64,000 nt of DNA. Source: Methylomonas sp. AM2-LC. Lineage in GTDB: Bacteria > Pseudomonadota > Gammaproteobacteria > Methylococcales > Methylomonadaceae. The notes beneath the pieces are model-generated. The model did no database searches, was not told the DNA's origin, and was given only the letters and a program-made list of their open reading frames with translations. Location: positions 124,001 to 188,000 of the forward strand of contig NZ_CP157006.1 of the NCBI RefSeq assembly GCF_039904985.1. The letters run 5' to 3'. Positions 56,063 to 64,000 of the stretch are shown here, piece by piece (position 1 is the first letter of the stretch; every line of letters begins with the position of its first letter). The position numbers and the translations under genes are program-made.

Positions 56063-56278
56063 ATGGCCACAGATACTTATTCCGAACCCCACCTTAAATA
56101 CATAAAGCTAGCAGCAGATTCCATTGAAGATTTGCGAAAAATTGACGTATATCGAGTGCTTAATGCGGCCGCCGAAGACAACATGCAAACAGTCATTGCC
56201 AACTACATAAAAGAAAAACGAAGCGATCTCACAACTGAGATTATCGAACCTCGTCGTGATCTTAAAGAAGCCGCCTAA
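56063..56278 (+). CDS. Hypothetical 71-aa soluble protein
   Basis: Helical, charged; 17 bp before the next gene. No family recognised. Confidence 0.5.
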   Translation: MATDTYSEPHLKYIKLAADSIEDLRKIDVYRVLNAAAEDNMQTVIANYIKEKRSDLTTEIIEPRRDLKEAA

Positions 56279-56295
56279 TTTATAAATAATTTCAC

Positions 56296-56784
56296 ATGGC
56301 ATTAAAAATCAACTTAAAGGACAAGAAAAAAGGTTTAAATTTTTATCAAGCTGTGTCAATTATTCCTACTACACTGCGTAACATAAATTTTTTAATCAAT
56401 GCGATCTGCGTATTAATCTGCCTTTCCGTTGCTTTGGGAGGAATTGCATTCAGTCTCTTTGACAATTTTTTTGATTACGACACGCTAGTTGTCCACTCAT
56501 TAAACAAAGTGCCTATCTTGCAAAACATAGTAGTAATGTATAAAACAAACTCATTTGTATACGAAAACTTTAATGCTCGTGATTCTGTTATGTTTTTAGC
56601 GATTGGATTGGTAGTTGTGGTTTCCCTGGCCGGGGTCACAATAGATCAAATTTTGTACTATTTAAACCTACCTATCCGCAAGGCATCTATCAGGATCGAA
56701 CAAAAATCAAGACTTGAACAAAACAGACAAAAAATCAAAGCAGGATATCATCGGGAGATTGGAGTTGATAAGCATAATTCTTGA
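56296..56784 (+). CDS. Hypothetical two-helix membrane protein
   Basis: 162 aa with hydrophobic segments at about residues 30-56 and 95-122. The 3' end overlaps the YciB-like gene. Confidence 0.58.
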   Translation: MALKINLKDKKKGLNFYQAVSIIPTTLRNINFLINAICVLICLSVALGGIAFSLFDNFFDYDTLVVHSLNKVPILQNIVVMYKTNSFVYENFNARDSVMFLAIGLVVVVSLAGVTIDQILYYLNLPIRKASIRIEQKSRLEQNRQKIKAGYHREIGVDKHNS

Positions 56785-57715
56785 AGCGATACCATTCGCT
56801 ATATTTTTCATTGCCTACAAAATAGGTGACATTTATATCGCCACAGAGGCTCTGATCGTTTCCAGTTGCTTGCAAATAGCTATTAATGCAGTCATTCAGC
56901 GGAAAGTGACACAAACGCAATGGGCTATCCTCGCAATAGTAATAGTTTTTGGCGGGGCCACTCTTTATTTTAGGGACGAACAATTCGTAAAATGGAAACT
57001 AACGATTATCGAATGGCTGTTTGGTTTTGCATATCTCATAAGCTCAAAAAAAGAAAAAACGCTCGCAGAACGATCCGTAGGTTTCTTTTTTGATAAAGCA
57101 TTCGATTCAAAGATTAGATTCTCAAAAACAGCGTGGAGTCATCTAAATAGTTTATGGGTTGGGTTCTTTTTTTTTATGGGATTAATTAATATTTATGTCA
57201 TCCATCACTACGATACTGACGCATGGATACATTTTAAAACATTCTTTATCCCATCAGTACTTATAGGGTTTACATTACTCCAAACGTACATTGTTTACGA
57301 AAGATTCAAAGACCGGCCACGGACAAAAATATGGATAGTGTTTAAGTGGTTATGCACTTGCACAATTTCAATCACTGAAATAATTTGGGCAGTGTCAGCA
57401 CTCTTTGCAACTATTCTGACTGGATTTTTTATTATCACAATTACCATTGGATGCGGATCTCATTTTGTATCAAGACTCGATCCGTTAACCGTTATTAATG
57501 AAATTATTAGCGCCACACAAATTGACTATGTACTTAGCAGTGTCGCATATATTTCAGGAATTCCATCAGGAAATAATCTAACAATGATCATAAGTTTAAT
57601 CGTATTAACTATTACTTTAAGCATAATATCAAGTCTATTCAACAGGCTAACATCAATTACCAATTTCTATCTTGAACATTTGTCTGCGCACCCCTTTATT
57701 AGGCGAGTTCATTAG
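56714..57715 (+). CDS. YciB-like septation protein with C-terminal extension
   Basis: Up to 333 aa from a TTG at 56714; another TTG at 56758 is possible. The first about 190 residues follow YciB/IspZ: IPFAIFFIAYKIGDIYIATE, GGATLYFRDEQFVKWKLTII, WSHLNSLWVGFFFFMGLINI and a final TLLQTYIVYERF. YciB is an inner-membrane protein affecting cell envelope synthesis and normally ends there. This one has about 140 more residues with further transmembrane segments. Role on the element unknown. Confidence 0.72.
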   Translation: MNKTDKKSKQDIIGRLELISIILEAIPFAIFFIAYKIGDIYIATEALIVSSCLQIAINAVIQRKVTQTQWAILAIVIVFGGATLYFRDEQFVKWKLTIIEWLFGFAYLISSKKEKTLAERSVGFFFDKAFDSKIRFSKTAWSHLNSLWVGFFFFMGLINIYVIHHYDTDAWIHFKTFFIPSVLIGFTLLQTYIVYERFKDRPRTKIWIVFKWLCTCTISITEIIWAVSALFATILTGFFIITITIGCGSHFVSRLDPLTVINEIISATQIDYVLSSVAYISGIPSGNNLTMIISLIVLTITLSIISSLFNRLTSITNFYLEHLSAHPFIRRVH

Positions 57716-57794
57716 CTGCTTTTTGCCCAGAGGGTATCAAAAGAACAATTTTGACTTTAATTTTTAGGCGTTGTACCCCCGTTTTTTCTTCAAC

Positions 57795-57889
57795 ATCGAT
57801 AGCAATTAACAAAGGAAATGCGAGATTGGCCGCCTAACAGCGGACGCTATCCCTCCCAGACTAAAGAAATGGGTTTCTCGCGTATTATG
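57795..57889 (+). repeat. IS605-like end, duplicate of 54545-54640
   Basis: Repeats ATTGGCCGCCTAACAGCGG, ACGCTATCCCTCCCAG and TCTCGCGTATTATGATG almost identically. It abuts the start codon of the next gene. Confidence 0.65.
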
Positions 57890-58723
57890 ATGAAACGCGT
57901 GTTACTGTTAATGCTCACTATCTGGCGGCAACGCTTAAAACTGTATTTCAACGCCGGTTATATTGGGGCACTGGTGGGGGTTTTAATTTTAGCGCCAAGT
58001 TATGATTATATATACGCGCGCGAACATTCAACGGGCTCCTTGTCATCACTGGGTTTTGTGTTCGATCAATTAAAATACATGGTAACGGGTCGCATCAGCC
58101 ACGACAATTTTTTACTGCTGTTATTCTATGCTCAAATAGGCGGGATGCTAGGCATGGTCTCTCTTTTTCTGTATACCCTAATTCAAAATCGCTTAAAACA
58201 TATTGATTTTCTACAAGAAGAGTTGAATAAGGATATTCCTAGTATTGTTAGGCAAGGCGAAGGGCCTTATCTGGAATTCAAATCTTCGTTACGTTGGGAT
58301 TTGGTTGAATCCAGAGTCAATCGCAGTTTAGAAGCGGTGACTTTAAAAACTATAACAGGCTTTCTAAATAGTGCCATAGGCGGTACTTTATTAATTGGTG
58401 TGGCTGATAATGGCGAAATTCTGGGAGTAGAGCATGACTATCAATCCTTAAAAAAACAAAATCAGGATGGTTTTGAGCGAGCCATTATGACTTTTGTTTC
58501 AGAGTTTCTTGGCGCAGATTTATGTCCTTTTTTACATATATTGTTTCATGACATTGATGGCAAACAAGTATGCCGGGTGATAGTCACACCGTCGCCTCGT
58601 CCGGTTTTTCTGGAACAGAATAATACGCCTAAGTTTTTTGTGCGTACTGGTGGCGCTACCCGCGAATTGAATATTCAAGAAGCCTTAGGTTATGTTGCGG
58701 GGCGTTGGCCACGTAATCATTAA
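57890..58723 (+). CDS. Membrane-anchored Schlafen AlbA_2 domain protein
   Basis: 277 aa from the ATG at 57890. Two transmembrane helices at about residues 22-38 and 76-96. Then EGPYLEFKSSLRWD and GFLNSAIGGTLLIGVADNGE, ILGVEHDY and FFVRTGG mark the AlbA_2 (divergent AAA_4/Schlafen) domain. Such domains occur in transcription regulators and defence proteins. The start is beside an IS605-like end, so the promoter may come from that. Confidence 0.8.
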   Translation: MKRVLLLMLTIWRQRLKLYFNAGYIGALVGVLILAPSYDYIYAREHSTGSLSSLGFVFDQLKYMVTGRISHDNFLLLLFYAQIGGMLGMVSLFLYTLIQNRLKHIDFLQEELNKDIPSIVRQGEGPYLEFKSSLRWDLVESRVNRSLEAVTLKTITGFLNSAIGGTLLIGVADNGEILGVEHDYQSLKKQNQDGFERAIMTFVSEFLGADLCPFLHILFHDIDGKQVCRVIVTPSPRPVFLEQNNTPKFFVRTGGATRELNIQEALGYVAGRWPRNH

Positions 58724-58754
58724 AGCCCAATACACGCCAACTGCTTGACACTTA

Positions 58755-59060
58755 TACATTGACATCCTCCCCGAATTAGGCCGGTGATTCCTACTGCTTT
58801 CAGCCCAAAAGGGCTGAATAACTTCGGTGAGTTCCTGTTGCTGACGGCATTACTTCACCGTTCACTTGGCAGACAAGCCGGGCATGTCCTGCCCTAAAGA
58901 AGTGATCGATGACTTGCGAGACATCTTCACTGGCGTGTTTACCGACTTCGAGGCCGAACTGGTTAAGTTCGATGGTGAAGATGACCACGTTCACCTGTTG
59001 GTGAACTATCCGCCCAAGGTCGCGGTGTCGGCACTGGTAAACAGTCTGAAAAGATAAACC
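58755..59060 (+). pseudogene. IS200/IS605 TnpA (Y1 transposase) fragment
   Basis: The frame VIDDLRDIFTGVFTDFEAEL and DDHVHLLVNYPPK (58893-59057) carries the HUH-type HVH metal motif of Y1 transposases. The preceding GACATCCTCCCCGAATTAGG resembles an IS605 end. The catalytic tyrosine region is missing. Confidence 0.75.
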
Positions 59061-59311
59061 AGTCATTAAGGACTGGTTTATTTTAAATGATTAAATGTGC
59101 CTTATTTACTGCGGATCCATTAGCGCGACGCGTGGGCTTGGACAGGCCCAGTCTTTCCATGAGTATATTTTCTTGAAACTAAATAAAGTCTCAAATTCTC
59201 TATATCACATAATTTTTAGAATACTAACTCAATAACTTCTGAAAATAAATCAATAAAATACTAGTTACCTTCTCTCTTGTAGGAGAATAATAAAGATTCA
59301 TATACACAATC

Positions 59312-59791
59312 CTAATCCACCAATTCGGCAAATTCCCCGGAATAGTGTTCTAACTGCACAAATTTGATGACATTTGGATAGATAGACTCGACATCGACAC
59401 GTAGTTCATCGTTTGTATATTTAGACGACCAAAGCAAGGTTGCTGAATCACTAGTAACCTCAAGAGACGGCCCTTGCCATGTTGGTGCATAACGGGATAA
59501 TACATCCACTAGCTGGGCAGGTACTTTTGTACCGTTCTCAACATAGTACAAAGTCGGCTCAGATTTATTTTCATCATCCAGAAAATCTGGAAATTCATCA
59601 GCATCCAAAAAACCAGCCCCTGCCGGCTCACCTACAAGGTAAAACTCAATTTTTCCTGCTCCAGATAGCTCAAGCGCCGCACGCCCTTTAGAAATTTCTG
59701 TGGCATACTTGCTGGGGTCTGTCACATAGAAACCAGGATCGTCAGTCCAATCTGTGCCACCTAATACTGGAAATACTTTAAATTTTGACAT
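59312..59791 (-). CDS. Hypothetical 159-aa acidic protein
   Basis: Starts MSKFKVFPVLGGTDWTDDPG after an AAAAAGGAAT RBS. Acidic, beta-rich. No family recognised. Confidence 0.6.
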   Translation of the reverse strand: MSKFKVFPVLGGTDWTDDPGFYVTDPSKYATEISKGRAALELSGAGKIEFYLVGEPAGAGFLDADEFPDFLDDENKSEPTLYYVENGTKVPAQLVDVLSRYAPTWQGPSLEVTSDSATLLWSSKYTNDELRVDVESIYPNVIKFVQLEHYSGEFAELVD

Positions 59792-59946
59792 ATTTATTCC
59801 TTTTTATTTCAATTAATAACTTAAGCGGATATCTTAATCCCCAGGGTATCTATACAACGGTTTACTTTGTCTACGCCGTCTAGCCATTTGCGAATAAAAT
59901 CGCGCACTATCTGTACACTTAGGCATTAATTTCGCTATTAAAAACA

Positions 59947-59980
59947 GTTTGACTCTTTCGAGTTTTTAGGTATTTTATAT
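59947..59980 (+). promoter_or_regulatory. Shared regulon promoter, copy 8 (orphan)
   Basis: TTGACT, spacer with TTTCGAGTTTTTAGG, then TATTTTATA. No intact forward gene follows; its gene was probably lost to IS605 and R1 insertions. Confidence 0.65.
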
Positions 59981-60084
59981 GTGGCACAAAAAATGTCAAG
60001 AAATATTTTATGTTAGTTATTGATATTAAACGTCTTTCTTAGTTGGAATTGTTTTGGAGTTAAATCTGAAATGGATTTATTTAT

Positions 60085-60140
60085 CGGATTGCGCGAAAAA
60101 CCCCGTCGTTCAGGGCGAGGATGAATAGCGCGGACACGAT
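60085..60140 (-). repeat. IS605-type end remnant
   Basis: CCCCGTCGTTCAGGGCGAGG followed by ATGAATAGCGCGGA is the same block as at 33575-33610. Confidence 0.6.
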
Positions 60141-60144
60141 AGCG

Positions 60145-60779
60145 TCCTGATCGCGAATATTTAACGGAACGGTGCTGTAATGCCGTCAGCAACAGAAAAT
60201 CATCGAATGGACTCAAGCATAGCTGCTCTTCCGCCGTTGTAATAGCCTTTGTTGTGGAATCAAGGATGTCAAATCGTAGATAGCTATAATCTGTAAAACT
60301 ATAATCTGTTAAAGTCAAAACCAAATCTGACATTCGCTGAAAATCGTGGAAACGGAGCGCAAGCGAAGTGAAGATTTTTAGTCCCCGATAGGCGTAGCGC
60401 CGGGCGGGTTATCGCAGCGAAGCGAAGAAAACCTGCAAGGCATCGCGAAACGCCGTCAAGCCATTTGGAGCCTAGCTCTTAAGCCGTTTAGGCGCAAGAG
60501 CAGGCGACGAGGGCGAATCGGGGCCGCCGGAGGCATTAAATGGTCGCGTAGTTTTTGCCGCTTGTTGGGGCTGGGATGCCCCTAAACAAGCTTTCGCAAA
60601 AATAGCGACTCGCTTGTAAGTTTTTGATGATGGAATAAATCTGGGGTTAAGCAGTACCTCTCAATCATAGACATTAGAAAATCTTCAGCTTTAGAAGCAT
60701 TTTCGGAATGACTGGCGGCCAAACTAAAACTACGAACATAATCCGCCAAGACCCCTCCGCTAACTAGTTCCGTGAACAA
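60145..60779 (-). pseudogene. Small reverse genes disrupted by R1
   Basis: MFTELVSGGVLADYVRSFSL (60779) runs to HHQKL, then R1. Joining across R1 gives a 65-aa protein ending FDFNRL; a second frame, MSDLVLTLTDYSFTDYSYLR (60333), starts right at the junction and runs into IS605 debris. Which frame was the real gene is unclear. Confidence 0.45.
60335..60616 (+). repeat. R1 miniature repeat, last copy
   Basis: 282 bp, same ends. Left flank ends CATT, right flank TAAG. Confidence 0.93.
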
Positions 60780-60977
60780 TTCGACACGATATCGTTACCA
60801 TAGTCATTCTAAATTATTAGCCACCTATTCGGTGTGTAACTTTGCTACTCTTTGCCACTTTGGCGAAGTAATATTCTTAGCCACCATATTTTCGGTGAGT
60901 ACCTGGACATTCACAAGAATAATTCAAACAAAAAGTAGATTAGCATTAAATATCCATTTTTACCATGCGATTTATAG

Positions 60978-61450
60978 TGGACCCCGATTTTCAGACAATA
61001 AATTAAGATGGTAACCTACCCCAAAAGGAGTAGGAAATGAGTGAAACGAAGCGCAAAAACTTTACAGGAGATTTCAAGGCGAAAGTAGCACTTGAAGCGA
61101 TCCGTGGCGTTAAAACCGTTAACGAAATTGGACAAGAGTTCGGCGTACATCCAACGCAAGTCGGCCTTTGGAAGAAAGAGCTGCAAGATCAGGCTCCAAG
61201 CATGTTCGACGCTAAACGCGTACCTAAACCTGTTGACCCCTCTTCAAGTTCAGAACGGCTTTATTCTGAGATTGGTCGGCTGAAAATGGAACTGGATTGG
61301 CTGAAAAAAAGTCAGGGATTTGCCTGTAGAGCACCGTAAGCAATGAGTTAGCCAGCTTGAACCACTGGCCCTAACCCGGCAATGCGAACTGACGGGAGCC
61401 AACCGCTCAATGGTCTATGCGCCACCAATGGCCGCAATACCCGGTGCGCA
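60978..61450 (+). mobile_element. IS3-family remnant
   Basis: Left inverted repeat TGGACCCCGATTTTCAGACA begins at 60978. orfA follows; only the first about 30 codons of orfB (LTRQCELTGANRSMVYA) remain before the sequence leaves the element near 61450. Confidence 0.8.
61037..61339 (+). CDS. IS3-family OrfA
   Basis: 100 aa with the HTH segment NFTGDFKAKVALEAIRGVKT and EIGQEFGVHPTQVGLWKKEL, and a leucine-zipper part RLYSEIGRLKMELDWLKK. The catalytic orfB is lost, so it is not a functional transposase. Confidence 0.85.
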   Translation: MSETKRKNFTGDFKAKVALEAIRGVKTVNEIGQEFGVHPTQVGLWKKELQDQAPSMFDAKRVPKPVDPSSSSERLYSEIGRLKMELDWLKKSQGFACRAP

Positions 61451-61618
61451 ATAAGTTGTATCTAAGGTATAAATGCTAAACTCAACAAAAGTACCTTTAC
61501 TTCCAATACTAGAACTTCTACAGTGAGGACAGTTCATGCCGGATTTTTGGAGGTATTCTGAGTTTTTCATTATTAACAGCCTGTGTATGGGTTGTTGTAA
61601 AAGTTATAGTTTCTCAAG

Positions 61619-62014
61619 TTAGTCAAAATGACCGTTTTTCAACAGGTTGCATAAAGTTGGTATGTATGGCCCATAGTGCAAAATCTCAACTTCGTCATTG
61701 AATTTAGACTCAATATCAATAATTTGACTTGAAAATCCTTTTTCGGATAGACCTATCTCGGTAATAGCGTATGCAATGGCGTGTTCGCTTTTAAAGCCAG
61801 ATGAAAGACAAATTCTTCCATCGAATTCGGCTACAGTCCAAATTTTGTCGTTATATATTTTGGCTATTTCGTTCACATAGACAATATCTTCACCTTCGTT
61901 TCTGAAAAGTATTCCAAGCTCACGCCCATTGTCAACATCGACAAACATAGGTTCATCAACATTTAATTTGTTTTCAATTGGCTTAAACGATTCACACCAA
62001 GATTGATAGTCCAT
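61619..62014 (-). CDS. Paralogue of the NinX-linked C-terminal domain
   Basis: 131 aa from the ATG at 62014 (MDYQSWCESFKPIENKLNVD). It mirrors the C-terminal half of the gene just upstream (CEIFKPIENTF, GREYG, VWTLIEVDGKSF, AITEIGLSEKG versus FITEIGFSEKG), so the pair arose by tandem duplication. Function unknown. Confidence 0.62.
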   Translation of the reverse strand: MDYQSWCESFKPIENKLNVDEPMFVDVDNGRELGILFRNEGEDIVYVNEIAKIYNDKIWTVAEFDGRICLSSGFKSEHAIAYAITEIGLSEKGFSSQIIDIESKFNDEVEILHYGPYIPTLCNLLKNGHFD

Positions 62015-62030
62015 GGGTAACACCTTTTTT

Positions 62031-62786
62031 CTAGTCCATAAATTCTTCTTCAGAATTAACTTCTACTGTAAGCTGAGAAATGCCTTTTTCTGAAAATCCT
62101 ATTTCTGTAATGAAATAACCTAACCGGTTTACATAGTGGTAACCGGACTCAATAAAAGACTTGCCATCCACTTCGATCAACGTCCATACTTTTGAATTAT
62201 GGTTAGCAGCAATTGCTTTCACATGCTCATGTTCTGCTCCATACGTATTAAATAGTGTCCCGTACTCTCGACCGTTAGCGGTAATAGTCATTCCGGCGAT
62301 TGGATCAAAGGTATTTTCAATGGGCTTAAATATTTCGCACTAAGTTTCATAATCCATTTTTGACGAATCTAAACCGACCTGATAGAAAGTTGTCAATTCA
62401 AGCAATAAATCAGGAATGGTAATAAAATCACCGAATTTTGTAGCAACTAAACAGCGTAGAACAGCGGTCAAAAGATTTGCTCCAGAGAGATAGTAGTCTC
62501 GCTTATAAGCAATCCATGCACCTCCATCTTCATCGCGTTCGGTGCCGTGAAAGTCTTCATCATAAGTAGCACTTATTTTTTCGCTTTGCATTAATAAGCC
62601 AATTGATTCTAGTAAATAGTTCAATTCGGCTCCACCATCAACCTGCATGTTGATCAAATCAATATCAAATATAGCTGGAGCGGTCATGGTGTGGTTATGC
62701 CCGATAGATATATTTTTTTCATAAAAAGACGCGACTGCCCAGTTAAGTGCTATTCCATTTAACTCAGAAACATTAATTTTTGCCAT
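62031..62786 (-). pseudogene. NinX-like (DUF2591) protein with in-frame amber codon
   Basis: The first part (62786-62340) has ELNGIALNWAVASFYEK and DGGAWIAYKRDYYLSGA, the phage NinX/DUF2591 pattern. It ends at TAG (62340-62342) after MDYET. The same frame then continues CEIFKPIENTFDPIAGMTIT to EEFMD at 62031. The paralogue has Trp (SWCESFKPIEN) where this has the stop, so a TGG-to-TAG change probably split a single 251-codon gene. Readthrough is possible. Confidence 0.7.
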
Positions 62787-62804
62787 TTCTTACTCCTATT
62801 TATA

Positions 62805-62838
62805 GTTTGACCATTTCAAGTTTTAATGAATTTTATAG
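62805..62838 (+). promoter_or_regulatory. Shared regulon promoter, copy 9
   Basis: TTGACC, spacer with TTTCAAGTTTTAATG, then AATTTTATA. It lies just upstream of the reverse NinX-like gene, so the dyad may act on either strand. Confidence 0.65.
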
Positions 62839-62893
62839 GTAAAACTCTACTTGTCAACAATTATTTTGATAAGTTTATTTATGCATTTATTGT

Positions 62894-62925
62894 GTTTGAC
62901 TGTTTCAAGTTTAAGAGTTAATATT
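62894..62925 (+). promoter_or_regulatory. Shared regulon promoter, copy 10
   Basis: TTGACT, spacer with TTTCAAGTTTAAGAG, then TTAATAT. It is 64 bp upstream of the ATG at 62958. Confidence 0.75.
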
Positions 62926-62957
62926 TCGCAAATATAAAGAGAATGGGTAAGCTACAA

Positions 62958-63210
62958 ATGAGTGACTGGGAACGAAAATCCAGAGTTGAAGCATTATTGG
63001 TTGAAGCAGCCAATTTGGGTTATGTTTGCAGTCCAGCTGCCCATCCCTGATTCAATATTTGTGGGTACTCTCGACGAATGGAAAAAATCGGTAAAAATGC
63101 GAGTCCTCGAAAGAAAAGAAAACGATACTAGTGGAATCGCTGCATGGAATGCATTGGCCGCCATAACTAATGAGAACATTAGTGAAAGCTTAAATTTTTG
63201 CAACGGATAA
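62958..63210 (+). pseudogene. Small frameshifted gene
   Basis: MSDWERKSRVEALLVEAANL followed by GYVCSPAAHP ends at 63050; the +1 frame continues DSIFVGTLDEWKKSVKMRVL to SLNFCNG. One indel near 63047 breaks it. Position under promoter copy 10 suggests it was a regulon member. Confidence 0.6.
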
Positions 63211-63215
63211 TTATC

Positions 63216-63713
63216 ATGAATAAAACTACCAATCTTAGCCAAATTTGTTTGGCCCACAAGTTATTTGCAGACCGGAGCCTAGCTGAATGCAATAAACTTT
63301 TATCTCGAATTGCTAAAAACTTTGAGATCGATCACGACGAATACGCTTTTTCAGGTAAATTTGAATTAGATCAGCCATCCAAAGAAATGGCAGAGAAACT
63401 AATCGAAGACGGAAAGCAGGAGTTGGTTGGCGATAAAGATTATTTGGCTAAAAATGATTATTTGCGTTGGGAAATTAGAACAATCATTCAAGTAGATAGT
63501 AAATCTCCATACGAAACATATTCACTTGAAGATTTAGTTGAAGAAGAAAACGATGCTGCTGAGATAGTAAATCAGTATTACCACGGTAGCTTTCGATTTG
63601 ATAAAGACGGAATTTGTTCATCCACTGGCAATGGCGCAACAAAAACAAAACACATGCGTAACGAAGTCAAAAAAATCATCAACAATTGGCTTGAACAAGA
63701 ATTTGGAAAATAA
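63216..63713 (+). CDS. Hypothetical 165-aa acidic protein
   Basis: Starts MNKTTNLSQICLAHKLFADR 5 bp after the previous stop. Acidic and helical; no family recognised. Confidence 0.6.
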   Translation: MNKTTNLSQICLAHKLFADRSLAECNKLLSRIAKNFEIDHDEYAFSGKFELDQPSKEMAEKLIEDGKQELVGDKDYLAKNDYLRWEIRTIIQVDSKSPYETYSLEDLVEEENDAAEIVNQYYHGSFRFDKDGICSSTGNGATKTKHMRNEVKKIINNWLEQEFGK

Positions 63714-63811
63714 CAGAAGGAGTCAGGGTTTTAGATAGCGTTGTTCATTTCGATCTAGTGCGTTACTCCATATTGAATGAGTCTAAATATACTTTTTTTA
63801 TTCGCTAAAAC

Positions 63812-63845
63812 GTTTGACTCTTTCGAGTTTTTGTGATTAAATATG
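63812..63845 (+). promoter_or_regulatory. Shared regulon promoter, copy 11
   Basis: TTGACT, spacer with TTTCGAGTTTTTGTG, then ATTAAATA. It is 108 bp upstream of the next start. Confidence 0.75.
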
Positions 63846-63919
63846 TGCAATTGTTTAGTAAAACAGTCATCTGTTTGCAATCGTTCTACACTTCACACAA
63901 TATAAACTCAGGATAAGAA

Positions 63920-64000
63920 ATGACTCAAAATATCGAAGCCATTAAATCAAATGTTGCTGCAATTATAGCTGGTGGCACTATTCGATCAGTTAGCGATAGC
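63920..64000 (+). CDS. Start of a gene running off the window
   Basis: 27 codons, MTQNIEAIKSNVAAIIAGGT and onward, preceded by the GGATAAGAA RBS and promoter copy 11. Too short to identify. Confidence 0.55.
   Translation, partial: MTQNIEAIKSNVAAIIAGGTIRSVSDS

Noticed and set aside
17899..60616. R1 as a self-splicing intron
   Set aside because: In the HNH-like gene R1 is antisense to the gene, and it also sits in a CRISPR spacer, so precise restoration reflects DNA-level insertion.

Overview
The window is a compositionally AT-rich stretch of a large gammaproteobacterial accessory replicon, probably a plasmid or an integrative element. The evidence is a PRTRC (ParB/ThiF-related cassette) gene set, a divergent FlhDC-type activator pair, many phage/plasmid-style small genes, and dense insertion-sequence debris. 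No rRNA, tRNA, replication initiator or conjugation gene is visible. The host may be a methanotroph-like gammaproteobacterium, but nothing in the sequence fixes this.

Layout. 0.4-3.7 kb: FlhD-like and FlhC-like regulators, then a TonB-dependent receptor. 4.8-10.7 kb: the PRTRC operons (ParB-E-C-F, then B-small membrane protein-A). 11-18.3 kb: small hypotheticals, decayed genes, an ISAzo13-type IS and a broken DUF932 gene. 18.3-27 kb: a small phage-like operon with an ATP-grasp gene, followed by a type I-F CRISPR effector locus (csy1-csy2-csy3-csy4) and a five-repeat array. It has no cas1, cas2-3 or transposon tns genes. csy3 and one CRISPR spacer are each split by the same 282-bp repeat (R1), and the spacer copy also carries a group II intron. 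27.4-35.4 kb: a three-gene reverse operon with two type I-E-like CRISPR repeats in its leader, a RimP homologue, the PRTRC ThiF gene, MazG-like and Lar-like genes. 35.5-41.8 kb: a second R1/group II intron copy and a Gp37/Gp68-family gene, both broken by a 547-bp MITE. Recombination between the two MITE copies has inverted the 2.7 kb between them. 42-50.4 kb: decayed genes, a nuclease-like/SNF2 helicase pair, a membrane protein with a possible GAF domain, and HNH-like and DUF4062 genes with integron-attC-like junctions. 50.7-64 kb: hypotheticals, an adenine methyltransferase with DUF4942, a YciB-like membrane protein, a Schlafen AlbA_2 protein, IS200/IS605 and IS3 remnants, NinX-like genes and small genes.

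Two layers of organisation stand out. First, eleven copies of one promoter/operator motif (-35 TTGACY overlapped by the dyad TTGA-N5-TCAA, 16-bp TTCAAG-containing spacer, -10 close to TTTAAT) sit mostly 59-108 bp upstream of genes. They precede all three PRTRC transcription units, so the predicted E1 (ThiF), E2 (B), ubiquitin-like (C) and JAMM (A) proteins appear co-regulated although ThiF lies about 21 kb away. Second, a family of structured miniature repeats (R1, R2, R3 plus diverged relics) inserts precisely with no target duplication. Removing a copy in silico restores a 32-nt spacer and four reading frames exactly.
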